This document shows, piece by piece, positions 7,906 to 15,733 of a DNA stretch of 39,603 nucleotides. Each line of letters opens with the position of its first letter. Position 1 is the first letter of the stretch. This DNA comes from Nocardia cyriacigeorgica NBRC 100375 (GTDB lineage Bacteria; Actinomycetota; Actinomycetes; Mycobacteriales; Mycobacteriaceae), in contig NZ_BAFY01000014.1 in assembly GCF_000308555.1 (NCBI RefSeq), forward strand, positions 1 to 39,603, given 5' to 3'. The notes beneath the pieces were generated by a model that was not told where the DNA came from, made no database searches, and saw only the letters and a list, made by a program, of their open reading frames with translations. The translations under genes and the position numbers were made by a program.

Positions 7906-8316
7906 TCGAGCGGACGGAGGGTGTGTGGTGTTCCATCATGCTGACCGGGAGGCGCCCGTCTCCTCGGCCCTGCCCCCTGCGTCAATTACCTTATCACCGA
8001 CAACACCTAATCGTTGGGCGAACCTGGAGATGGCCTCGATCATCTGTAGTTAAGAGTGGAACTCGATTCTGCCACTCTGTTAGCCCATGATGGTCGGAAT
8101 TTGCAGCGATGCCGATATTCAGTGATTCAGCAACAATTCCGCGATATATTTTTCTAGCCCGGCAGTCCTTGGATGACTTCCCATGTGCTCGACGGAGGTG
8201 GATAGGCCACCGTTTCTTCGTTGAAGATTCCACACGATGTCACTGGAATTGAGCCCACTGCGACGGCGCCGGCGGATGCGATGCGGCCGATCATGGACTT
8301 TATTTTATGACTCCGC
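7906..8316. other. Convergent intergenic region, no gene seen
   Basis: About 410 nt between the converging lipoprotein and large WXG-headed genes. It is A+T richer than its surroundings and holds only short overlapping frames without coding bias or ribosome sites. It may be decayed sequence from an earlier rearrangement; I see no repeat, tRNA or clear terminator for the minus-strand gene. Confidence 0.4.
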
Positions 8317-10842
8317 TCATTCTTCGGCCTTCCGCCCGGTTAGGATTATGTCGAGGCTTGTGCGATCTTTACCGGCGCCTTGTAGAACTTCGATACCGTG
8401 GGTCTGGTCATAATCTGTCGTTACCTGCCCCAAGCCAACGTTGCTGATGAAATCGTCAAGAGCATCGTGTGTGGCGGTGGGAAGGGAGGAATCTATTCCT
8501 TCCTCGGTTACGTTGATGGGCTTTCCTGTGTAAGGGTTCATAAGTTCAGGCGGGATCGGGTGGCCGGCATTGAATGCTGAATTCAGAATTTCTTGCTTGA
8601 AGTCGCGTGCTGCCTGCGCATTTATCTCGGTGATGTTCGGGTATTGGACTTCCATCAGTTCAGGTTTGGGGACAAAGCTGTCTATTGCAGCTTCGGTTGC
8701 CTTGTCCTTCAGTACGTCGGCAACCTGGCCTGCTACCGGTCCGCCGGGCGCGGTCGCGGGCACCTCGATTAGACCGATGGTCGAGTCGGCTACGAACTGG
8801 GCAGCCGCCTTCCTGGTTTCGTAGATGCTCACCTGATGGTCGTTGTAAGTTTTGATTGCATTTTGGTCCTGGAACGTCATTGCGTTCTCTGCCGCATTTG
8901 TTATACGTCCGTCGAGGTGGGCGACCGCATTGAACTGCTGGGAAAAGTCTGATGGAACTTTTCCATCGCCAGTTCGTAGGGCCTCTGTCAATAGATTGCT
9001 CTCATACAGCTGACGCGAGACCTCGAGGGTCATTCGTCCCTGGTCGGATTGGCTGGCCAGAAATAGTAGGCGGTTCGCTTCGGTTGTTTCTAGTTGGGTT
9101 TCGTTGGAGCCTTCGAGGAAGGCTGTATTTCCGAAAGATCTCGCGTACGTATCGATGTTGGAGCCCATCACCTGAGCAAGCGCATTCGACATCTCGGGAT
9201 TCGCTGCGAACATCTTGGCATTGTTCTCGAATGAGTCCGCATCGATCTGGAGACCGCCTCGGTGGACGCTCGGGGCGCCATCAGGCGAATCCGGATCATG
9301 CATGGGAGTAAAGACCTCGGGCAGTTCTGCGATCGTCCGCCTCGCCAGGATCGCTTGCTCGGTGAGCTTACCGTCAGGCCCGGTTTCATGACTTTCGGTC
9401 GCGGTCCAGTCGAACAGCTGCGCCGCGGCTTTACCGTCGTCAGACCACTCGCGCCCGAACACCGTCGCCGCGAACTCATCGCGGTTGAATGGTTGCGGCT
9501 TGTACTCGCCTGCTGCCGGAGAAGGACCGGCGACCTCCGGTAAGCCTTCGCCGCTGAGCAGCGCGGCGTTGGCTTCGAAGTTGCGTGCTCCGACAGACAA
9601 CAGGTTGCTCGCGCCGTTTTCGATGGCCTTCTCGTCGTCTTCGGTGTAGCCGGGAGGCCAACGATCGCCGAAACTGTCGAAGTAGCCGACCATGCTGGCG
9701 GCCTGACGGGACATCTCGACACCCATGGTCTTGCCGGGCGGGATATCCGGGTCGGCCTGAGCGACGAGATCTCCGAGCTGGGTCAGCTCCGCGAACTTCT
9801 TCGGCTGATCACCAGTCGTTGAGAGATCGGCGTACTCGTTCCAACGGCCGGACACTAGGTCGCGCATATCCTGCGGGAGGGCCTCATAACCACCCGGCGA
9901 CTGAAGCTTGCCGTTGGAATCTCGGCCGGTGCCGATCTTCTCGTTCGAGACAACCAGGAGGCCGTTGGCCAGCGCGTCCCTACGTGCCGCCGCGACCGGG
10001 TTACCAGCGGTCTCTTGTGTCTTCAGGTGCTCACTCAGTGCCAGCACGCCGTCTTTGCCTGCACCCTGGAAGAATTCCCGGTAGTACTGCTGGGTCGATG
10101 CGGGCACGGTGGACAGCTCGCCCCCGTTTGCGAGGATCTGCATGTCATTCTCGGTGAGAATGCCCTGCGGCAGTCTGCTGGCGATTTGGTCGAGGACAGC
10201 CGGATCGACGGTGCCATCGGGACGGATCGCAGCGGCTACTGCCTGGCCGTCTTCCTTGCCGAGCGCCCCCGAATCTGCCGGTGCTGCGGTCGGAGCGTCA
10301 ATGCCATCGCCCAATTGGTCGCCTCGGACCCGAATCTCCTGGGTCGCAGTAGTAATCGCGGTGCTGACCTCGCTCACCGCATTGACCAAGCTGTGGTAGG
10401 CGGTGTTGATCAGCGCCTGGTGTGCGTGGACTTTGTCGGTAGCCTTCTTGCGGTCGTCGGCTGAAAGATGTGCACCGATCCCAGTGCACGCCACCACCCA
10501 CTTGTCGCTCACCGTCAGCGGGATCGGAGACTCCAGGTCATTCTCCGCATCACTCACCTTCCCGAGCAGCAATCGCTTCTCGTTGGCCAGCCGCTGATCC
10601 GCAGCACGGAGCGCCGCAGCCACATCGCGGATCTCCTGGGACAGCTTGCGTCCCTGGTCGTGTTCCTCGGTGAAGCGGTCGGACGCCGCGTCGTGCGCCT
10701 TGCCCGACCATGAGGTCCCCGTGAAGTGGGTGAGGATCTGGCCGAGCTGGGTCTCGTAGAACTGGGTGTCGGTCTCGAGCTCGGTCGCCCACTCGGAGAG
10801 TTTTTCGGGCTTCCAGTTGTTGATGTCGTTGCGAGTCGGCAT
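8317..10842 (-). CDS. Large WXG100-headed putative type VII secretion substrate
   Basis: An 841-aa protein. Residues 1-105 form a WXG100-like helical hairpin: a first helix to about residue 40, the turn TSWSGKAHDAA with Trp45-x-Gly47, then a long helix rich in Asp, Arg and Gln. Residues ~130-200 are helical; after an Ala/Pro linker comes a large helical body (DPAVLDQIASRLPQGILTENDMQILANGG; LPQDMRDLVSGRWNEYADL). It resembles, from memory, mycobacterial and nocardial proteins labelled 'TPR repeat region-containing' that travel with ESX substrates. No signal peptide or membrane helix was seen. The ATG at 10842 is 6 nt after the stop of the 100-aa EspC-like gene, with GGGGG about 9 nt upstream, so the two form an operon. 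The 3' third has lower G+C than the 5' part. No toxin active-site motif was recognised at the C-terminus. Confidence 0.8.
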   Translation of the reverse strand: MPTRNDINNWKPEKLSEWATELETDTQFYETQLGQILTHFTGTSWSGKAHDAASDRFTEEHDQGRKLSQEIRDVAAALRAADQRLANEKRLLLGKVSDAENDLESPIPLTVSDKWVVACTGIGAHLSADDRKKATDKVHAHQALINTAYHSLVNAVSEVSTAITTATQEIRVRGDQLGDGIDAPTAAPADSGALGKEDGQAVAAAIRPDGTVDPAVLDQIASRLPQGILTENDMQILANGGELSTVPASTQQYYREFFQGAGKDGVLALSEHLKTQETAGNPVAAARRDALANGLLVVSNEKIGTGRDSNGKLQSPGGYEALPQDMRDLVSGRWNEYADLSTTGDQPKKFAELTQLGDLVAQADPDIPPGKTMGVEMSRQAASMVGYFDSFGDRWPPGYTEDDEKAIENGASNLLSVGARNFEANAALLSGEGLPEVAGPSPAAGEYKPQPFNRDEFAATVFGREWSDDGKAAAQLFDWTATESHETGPDGKLTEQAILARRTIAELPEVFTPMHDPDSPDGAPSVHRGGLQIDADSFENNAKMFAANPEMSNALAQVMGSNIDTYARSFGNTAFLEGSNETQLETTEANRLLFLASQSDQGRMTLEVSRQLYESNLLTEALRTGDGKVPSDFSQQFNAVAHLDGRITNAAENAMTFQDQNAIKTYNDHQVSIYETRKAAAQFVADSTIGLIEVPATAPGGPVAGQVADVLKDKATEAAIDSFVPKPELMEVQYPNITEINAQAARDFKQEILNSAFNAGHPIPPELMNPYTGKPINVTEEGIDSSLPTATHDALDDFISNVGLGQVTTDYDQTHGIEVLQGAGKDRTSLDIILTGRKAEE

Positions 10843-10848
10843 CGCAGG

Positions 10849-11151
10849 CTACCCCCGGCCCTTGAAGTCCATGGTGTCGAGCTTCTTTTTGAAGTCTTCG
10901 TCGGTCATCTGCATGTTGTCCGCGCACTCTTTGACGAGTGTGGACAGGGCCTGGATGCGCTGGGCGACGCGGAGCCAGGCCCCTTCGGTGAACTCGCCGG
11001 TCTGTGCGCAGACTTGTCCGAGCGAGCAGCCGGGCAGGGCGGCGCCGATCTGGTCGCCCGCAGTGCGTACGTCGATCTTGTCGATTTCCTGGCCGACGGT
11101 GTCCAGGGTTGTCGCCAGCTTCTTGAGCTGGTCGATATCGGCTTGAATCAT
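10849..11151 (-). CDS. EspC/WXG100-like small secreted-type protein
   Basis: A 100-aa helical protein from ATG 11151 with a strong GGAGGGGG ribosome site 8 nt upstream. It starts MIQADIDQLKKLATTLDTVG (helix 1), has a central Cys pair in LPGCSLGQVCAQTGEF, then a second helix (ARIQALSTLVKECADN type) and a charged tail. Length, two-helix plan and start/turn pattern resemble the EspC family (ESX-associated excreted proteins) more than canonical WXG100, since there is no Trp-x-Gly. The tail FKKKLD only loosely resembles the YxxxD/E export signal. It is the first gene of a two-gene minus-strand unit with the 841-aa protein and is divergent from the PPE-like/EspG pair, which supports an ESX role. 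Confidence 0.75.
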   Translation of the reverse strand: MIQADIDQLKKLATTLDTVGQEIDKIDVRTAGDQIGAALPGCSLGQVCAQTGEFTEGAWLRVAQRIQALSTLVKECADNMQMTDEDFKKKLDTMDFKGRG

Positions 11152-11349
11152 GTGACGTCCCCCTCCTCGGCTCGAGCCGTCGGACCGGCGTGCCGTGAAT
11201 GTTCAGCTGCGCCGGAACAATATCGGAGACCGGGCAACGGGTGCCAGACGGCGCCGGTCGGCCGCGGCGATAGTCGTCCGCGTGTTAATGTGCCGGGACG
11301 GAGCGCAGTTGGCCGGGCAGTGTGTGAAGGGGATGCGAAGGGGGCCGCG
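11152..11349. promoter_or_regulatory. Divergent promoter region of the ESX cargo cassette
   Basis: A 198-nt gap between the two divergent cargo units. It must hold both promoters. Strong ribosome sites flank it: GGAGGGGG before the minus-strand gene and GAAGGGGG (11337-11344) before the plus-strand ATG at 11350. I could not assign -10/-35 elements with confidence. Confidence 0.4.
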
Positions 11350-13293
11350 ATGGGCGGGCAGGATGGCGCGGGGGCGCAGCTACCACCAGCGAGTTCGATC
11401 CCGATTCCGGGGTTCCAGGAACTGATCGTCTCGAAGGAGTCCCAGAACGCTGCCGGTCGTGTCGCCACCTCGATGGATCGCGCGGCGTACTACGACTCAA
11501 ATCTCGCTGACCTGGGTGCAGGCGCCGACCCGGACTACGTGAGCACAATCGAGCACTTCGAGGGCATGACTCACGCGGCGATGTACCAGGCCGTGCACGG
11601 ACCCGGGGGCATCGATGCAGCTGGCATGCGGACTCTTCAGCGGGTATGGCAGGAGTGCTCCTCTGACCTACTGAATCTGTCCATGTTCAACCTGATGGGT
11701 CTGAATCGGATTTTTGGTTCTGGTGATTGGCAGGGGGAGAGCGCCAACGCTGCGGAGGCCGCGGCGATGCAATTCGGCAACGCTGCGAACCAGATCGGCC
11801 AAGTGTTCAGTTCGGTGAATGCGCGGCTCGACGCGTTGGCATGGGCGGCCGAGGCGGTACGGACCGCGATCCAGCCACCCGCAGCATCGCCTTATCCGGT
11901 GGCCGACCCTGACAACCCTGAGCAGTCGTCGGCACCGGGCCTGATCAACCCCGAGTACGCCGACAGCGACCGTGCGGCACGGGAACTCGCTCGACAAGAG
12001 GCCGTCCGAGTGATGAACACCCTGTACAAACCGAATTTTCCGCCGGCAGGGTCCGGCGTGCCCACCTACGTCGAGGTCCCCCAGATCGGCGGTGGAGATG
12101 GCTCATCCAGCGGGTATCCGACCAGCGGCGGTACGAATGGCCTCGGCGGCCCGGGTGGTACGCCGCTTGGTGGAGACGCCGGTCAACCCGGCGCCGGTGC
12201 TCCGCCTGGACAGACGTCTCCGGAACCTGGCCAGGGGCCGCCAAAGACCGGCTTGGAGGGCCTGGGCCTACCGGAGGGGCTAGGACTCCCGGAGGGCTTG
12301 CTGCCGGGTACCGACAGCACGACACCGGCGTCGACCACCGCTGCCGGCCTCGGTCCCAATGCGGCGTCGTCGCCGAATTCGGGCGGTTTGGGCAGCTCGG
12401 GACCGGTCGGATCGGGACCAGGCGTGGATGGATCGGATCGGGCGGGTCGCTCACTTCCGGACGGCGGGGGACCTGGTTCCTCTCGACCAGGCGCGCCGGG
12501 CGCGGGTACCGGCCTCGCGCCGGGAGCTGCGGGTGCTGGTTCGCGTCCGGGCTCCGGCGCGCGGGGAATGCCGATGGCCCCGATGGCCCCGGGCGGGCGC
12601 CGCGACAGCAGCAGCGATAACGAATCCGAACACACCGCTCCGGACTACCTGCGCGGCGTATCCGACGAGTGGACAGAAGGTCTCGGCAGCCCGGTAGGGG
12701 TTATCGGCGAAGGTCTCGAGCCAGAGTTCGACTCGCCAACGCACGGTGCGGCCGATTACCGCCCGCAAGAAGTGCCGTCCACCCAGTCCGCGTCCTGGCA
12801 ATTGCCTGAGACGAACGTGCCCGTTTCGCAGACCGGCGGCGCGCCTGGATCGGGAACTACTGCTCCAGAGGCTGATTGGGATCTCGGCTTCGGCTCGGAC
12901 GACTCCACCGATAGCTATATTCCCGCGCTGAGCGATACACCTGGTCAGGCCGCTGCGACGCACATTGCTAGTACCGCGCCGGCGAGCGCGACAGGGGTTT
13001 CTGAGATGTTCACGGTCACCGGTGCCGGGCCGATGATGGACGAACCAGCCGCAACGCCGCCTCCGGAAGAGCCGGAGATTTTCACCGTCTCCGGGACTGG
13101 TCCGATGATGGATGATCCTCCGTCGGCAGCGAATACCGACGCGGACACACCATTCAATGTGTCCGGTGTCGGCCCGATGATGGACGACTCCGATCCTGCG
13201 CGCGGGGAAGCAGCCGCTGAGCCTGAGATCTTCACCGTTTCGGGGGTTGGTCCGATGATGGACGAACCAACCGAGGACACCGGCCGACCGTGA
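11350..13293 (+). CDS. PPE-like ESX substrate with C-terminal GPMMD repeats
   Basis: A 647-aa protein. Residues 1-180 are helical with a Trp127-x-Gly129 turn (GSGDWQGESANAAEAAA) followed by a long Ala-rich helix, as in PPE/WXG-type proteins, but the N-terminal Pro-Pro-Glu motif is absent. Residues ~240-450 are Gly/Pro/Ser-rich and disordered (GLPEGLGLPEGLLPG and similar). The last 95 residues carry four copies of FxVxGxGPMMD[DE] at residues 554, 578, 602 and 628. The ATG at 11350 has GAAGGGGG 5 nt upstream; the frame is open further upstream but that stretch lies over the divergent genes. The stop overlaps the EspG start (GTGA). EspG proteins are cytosolic chaperones of PPE proteins, so this is most likely the EspG client. 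The role of the tail is unknown. Confidence 0.82.
   Translation: MGGQDGAGAQLPPASSIPIPGFQELIVSKESQNAAGRVATSMDRAAYYDSNLADLGAGADPDYVSTIEHFEGMTHAAMYQAVHGPGGIDAAGMRTLQRVWQECSSDLLNLSMFNLMGLNRIFGSGDWQGESANAAEAAAMQFGNAANQIGQVFSSVNARLDALAWAAEAVRTAIQPPAASPYPVADPDNPEQSSAPGLINPEYADSDRAARELARQEAVRVMNTLYKPNFPPAGSGVPTYVEVPQIGGGDGSSSGYPTSGGTNGLGGPGGTPLGGDAGQPGAGAPPGQTSPEPGQGPPKTGLEGLGLPEGLGLPEGLLPGTDSTTPASTTAAGLGPNAASSPNSGGLGSSGPVGSGPGVDGSDRAGRSLPDGGGPGSSRPGAPGAGTGLAPGAAGAGSRPGSGARGMPMAPMAPGGRRDSSSDNESEHTAPDYLRGVSDEWTEGLGSPVGVIGEGLEPEFDSPTHGAADYRPQEVPSTQSASWQLPETNVPVSQTGGAPGSGTTAPEADWDLGFGSDDSTDSYIPALSDTPGQAAATHIASTAPASATGVSEMFTVTGAGPMMDEPAATPPPEEPEIFTVSGTGPMMDDPPSAANTDADTPFNVSGVGPMMDDSDPARGEAAAEPEIFTVSGVGPMMDEPTEDTGRP
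13009..13269 (+). repeat. Four FxVxGxGPMMD peptide repeats
   Basis: In-frame copies at 13009-13047, 13081-13119, 13153-13191 and 13231-13269 encode FTVTGAGPMMDEP, FTVSGTGPMMDDP, FNVSGVGPMMDDS and FTVSGVGPMMDEP. The periods are 72, 72 and 78 nt. Codons differ between copies (GAT/GAC, TCC/TCG, GGT/GGC), while the peptide is nearly fixed, so the repeats are not a recent slippage product. The spacers are acidic and Pro/Glu-rich. Confidence 0.95.
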
Positions 13294-14048
13294 CGAGAAC
13301 GAAGTGGATATTCACTCCCGACGAATTTGCCTGGGTGTGGGGTGAAACCGGGCACGACGAGTACCCGGACCCGATCAGCATCATCGAATCCGCCACGACC
13401 GAAGACGAATACGCCCGGATCGTCGAGCCGATCAAAGCCCGCTACCCACGGTTTGGCGACCCGGACCTCACAGGACCCTTGCGCGTCCTGGCGGATCCCG
13501 AGCTCCGGATCATCTGTGCGGGCCATTCGCACCGTTCGAACAAGCGTGCGCGTTCAGTCGGTGCGCTATCCGGCGAGCTCGGTGTCATCCTTTTCCAGAA
13601 GTCGGGCGCGTCACCAGAGTTCGGTGGTGACATCCAGCTCGTCGTTACCAGCCGCGAGGGCCTACCGAAGCAGTTCGCCGTGACGCTGCCGCCGGCGCAG
13701 CCCGGTGCGGCAGGCGACATGGTCGGCTACACGCCGCGCGTCCGTGGTGAGGAGCCGCCGAGCTCCTGGGGGCGATCCCGCAATGACGAACTGCCCGTCG
13801 AGGAGCGCATACGTGCTCTGCTCCGGGCGCCACGTAGCGCCGAAGGCTATCTCAAGGTGATGACTCACCTGCAAACAAGCCGACCACAGCCGCCGATCTA
13901 CCTGAGCTGGATCGATGTCCGCGACGATCATCCGGCAGCTGGTCGGTACTTGATCGATATCAATCATCACGACACCAAGCTCAAAGCCGCGACCGTGGAT
14001 GCGACAGCTGGGGCGCTGGCTCGGAGGGCGGGGCTCGGGCAGCGCTGA
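13290..14048 (+). CDS. espG: ESX secretion-associated chaperone EspG
   Basis: A 252-aa cytoplasmic protein of the EspG family, the chaperones that bind the helical tip of PE/PPE proteins and keep them soluble for export by an ESX machine. It opens MTRTKWIFTPDEFAWVW, the typical EspG start (basic residues, then Trp and an aromatic F/W-x-x-x-W stretch), and continues with a long mixed alpha/beta domain including RVLADPELRIICAGHS, FGGDIQLVVTSREG and a late YLIDINHHDTKLKAATVDAT. The GTG at 13290 overlaps the stop of the PPE-like gene (GTGA), so the two are translationally coupled as chaperone and client. No EccB/C/D/E, EspI or mycosin gene lies in the window, so the secretion machine must be elsewhere. 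Confidence 0.85.
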   Translation: MTRTKWIFTPDEFAWVWGETGHDEYPDPISIIESATTEDEYARIVEPIKARYPRFGDPDLTGPLRVLADPELRIICAGHSHRSNKRARSVGALSGELGVILFQKSGASPEFGGDIQLVVTSREGLPKQFAVTLPPAQPGAAGDMVGYTPRVRGEEPPSSWGRSRNDELPVEERIRALLRAPRSAEGYLKVMTHLQTSRPQPPIYLSWIDVRDDHPAAGRYLIDINHHDTKLKAATVDATAGALARRAGLGQR

Positions 14049-14141
14049 GGCGGGTACACCTCCCTCGTTCCGGTCGCTTGTCCAGTGTGAATGCGTGCAG
14101 TTCAGATCCTGTTTTCCCTAGTGGTGGGCGCTGATGTGCGA

Positions 14142-14163
14142 TAGTATTCGAACATGCTTTCGA
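14142..14163 (+). promoter_or_regulatory. Leaderless promoter with SOS-box-like operator over the start codon
   Basis: TAGTAT (14142-14147) is a -10 hexamer 6 nt before the ATG. TCGAAC-ATGC-TTTCGA (14148-14163) matches the mycobacterial SOS box TCGAAC-N4-GTTCGA at 11 of 12 fixed positions (T for G at the first base of the right half). The start codon ATG is inside the N4 spacer. LexA bound here would block initiation and cover the 5' end of the transcript. M. tuberculosis 13E12-repeat genes of the same family are known to carry SOS boxes. Confidence 0.7.
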
Positions 14164-15641
14164 GCGAGGGGGAAACCGAGGCTGGTGTAGCGGCATTGCA
14201 TGCTGCGGTGGTCTCGCTGCTCGAGTCGCCGCTCACCCCGTTATCCGATGACGGGGTCGTCGCCGTGATGCGGCAGGTGGAGCGGTGCGCGCGGATGCTG
14301 ACCGCGGTGCAGCATCGGCTGCTGGTCGAGGCCGGGGAACGGTCATTACCGGCGCGGGCGGGGTCGAAGTCGTTGAAGCGGTTCCTGATGGAGACCCTGC
14401 GGCTGGCCAGCGCAGACGCGGGTGCCCGGGTGCATCAAGCGGTGCAGGTGGCGACATTCCACGACATGGGCGGCGACCCGGTCGACCCCCGGATGCCGCA
14501 CACCGCACAGGCTTTGATATCAGGAGACATCTCCGCCGACCACGCTCGTGGCATTGCGAACGTACTGCACAAGGTTCCGAACGGGGTTTCGCGAGATGAA
14601 CGTGAGGCCGCCGAGCAGATCTTGACCGACTTCGCCCGCGCCGGTTCTCCGGATGACATCGGCAAGGTCGGTGACCGCATTCTGGCCCACCTCGATCCCG
14701 ATGGGCGCCTCACCACCGATAATGACCGGGCCCGGATGCGGGGCATTACGATCGGGCGTCAACGCGCCGACGGGATGAGCCCCATTCGTGGTGACATTGA
14801 TCCGGTACTGCGGGCATTGCTCGATCCGTTGCTGGCCAAGTTCGCCCGCCCGGGCATGTGTAACCCGGATGATCCGGAGAGCCCGGTCGCCGATGGAGAT
14901 CACGTGGATCCGGCTGTGCTGGCCGACGCAGCGGGCCGCGATCACCGCTCGACTGCGCAACGCAATCACGACGCGGTCCGGGCATTGCTGGAATCCGGGA
15001 TTATCGCCGAGCGGCTCGGTTCCCACCGGGGCGTACCGGTCACCACCGTGCTGACCCTCACCGTCGACGACATCGAGACCGCATCCGGGGTCGCCACAAC
15101 CGCCACGGGCGGCACCGTCCCCATGCGTGACGCGCTGGTCATGGCGCAGCGGTCGCTGCCGTTTCTAGCGGTGTTCGACCACGCCGGGCTGCCGCTGCAC
15201 CTGGGTCGCAGCAAACGCCTCGCCTCCCGCGCGCAACGGCTTGCATTGATCGCCGCGCTGCACGGCTGCTCACGGCCCGGATGCGACGCACCCGCCAGCC
15301 TGTGCGCGGTCCACCACGTCCTCGACTACCGCAAGGGCGGCACCACCGACATCAACAACCTCACCCTCGCCTGCGACAACTGCCACGCCCTCATTCACGA
15401 CGGCCCTGGAGGATGGAAAACCCGCACCGAAGGCCCCCGCTCACCCCACGCCGGCCGCACCGCCTGGATCGCACCACCCCACATCGACCCGCAACAGAAG
15501 CCGCGCATCAATCACCGGCACCACGCCAACGAACTACTCGCCGAAGTACTCTCACGAATCCACCTGCGCAATGAGCGATCCCGCGACCGTCGCAGGCATC
15601 GGACGTGTGAGCACGCTTCGCCGACACCCACCGCGGCCTGA
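14154..15641 (+). CDS. DUF222 / HNH endonuclease protein (13E12-repeat family)
   Basis: A 495-aa protein with an N-terminal DUF222 domain (about residues 25-320: RQVERCARMLTAVQHRLL, SGDISADHARGIANVL, GDIDPVLRALLDPLLAK) and an HNH nuclease domain (about 370-425). The HNH residues are intact: Cys372 and Cys377 (CSRPGC), His387-His388, Asn-Asn in DINNLTLAC, then CDNCH and a final His. The C-terminal 60 residues are basic and Arg/His-rich, suitable for DNA contact. These proteins are multicopy in actinobacteria (13E12 REP in M. tuberculosis) and are thought to be parts of, or derived from, mobile elements. The ATG at 14154 lies 6 nt after a -10 hexamer and inside an SOS-like operator, so expression after DNA damage is likely. 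I found no terminal repeats. Confidence 0.9.
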   Translation: MLSSEGETEAGVAALHAAVVSLLESPLTPLSDDGVVAVMRQVERCARMLTAVQHRLLVEAGERSLPARAGSKSLKRFLMETLRLASADAGARVHQAVQVATFHDMGGDPVDPRMPHTAQALISGDISADHARGIANVLHKVPNGVSRDEREAAEQILTDFARAGSPDDIGKVGDRILAHLDPDGRLTTDNDRARMRGITIGRQRADGMSPIRGDIDPVLRALLDPLLAKFARPGMCNPDDPESPVADGDHVDPAVLADAAGRDHRSTAQRNHDAVRALLESGIIAERLGSHRGVPVTTVLTLTVDDIETASGVATTATGGTVPMRDALVMAQRSLPFLAVFDHAGLPLHLGRSKRLASRAQRLALIAALHGCSRPGCDAPASLCAVHHVLDYRKGGTTDINNLTLACDNCHALIHDGPGGWKTRTEGPRSPHAGRTAWIAPPHIDPQQKPRINHRHHANELLAEVLSRIHLRNERSRDRRRHRTCEHASPTPTAA

Positions 15642-15645
15642 TTGA

Positions 15646-15660
15646 CACGCGAAATGCGTG
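15646..15660. terminator. Short hairpin between converging HNH and emb genes
   Basis: CACGC-GAAAT-GCGTG begins 5 nt after the HNH stop codon. It has a five-pair stem and five-base loop with no T run, so it is at best a weak transcript-end structure in a 92-nt convergent gap. Confidence 0.3.
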
Positions 15661-15733
15661 GTAGTGCCGTGCTGTGCTGCCTTCGACAACCACTACTACG
15701 GCAATGCCGTGGGGCGTGAGGAACTTCCTCGGG

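Noticed and set aside
10726..11349. Upstream extension of the PPE-like frame
   Set aside because: It overlaps the EspC-like and large WXG-headed genes on the other strand and the divergent promoter; ATG 11350 has a clear ribosome site.
14048..15733. DUF222-HNH gene as a complete mobile element
   Set aside because: I looked for terminal inverted or direct repeats on both sides and found none; only the gene and its operator are supported.
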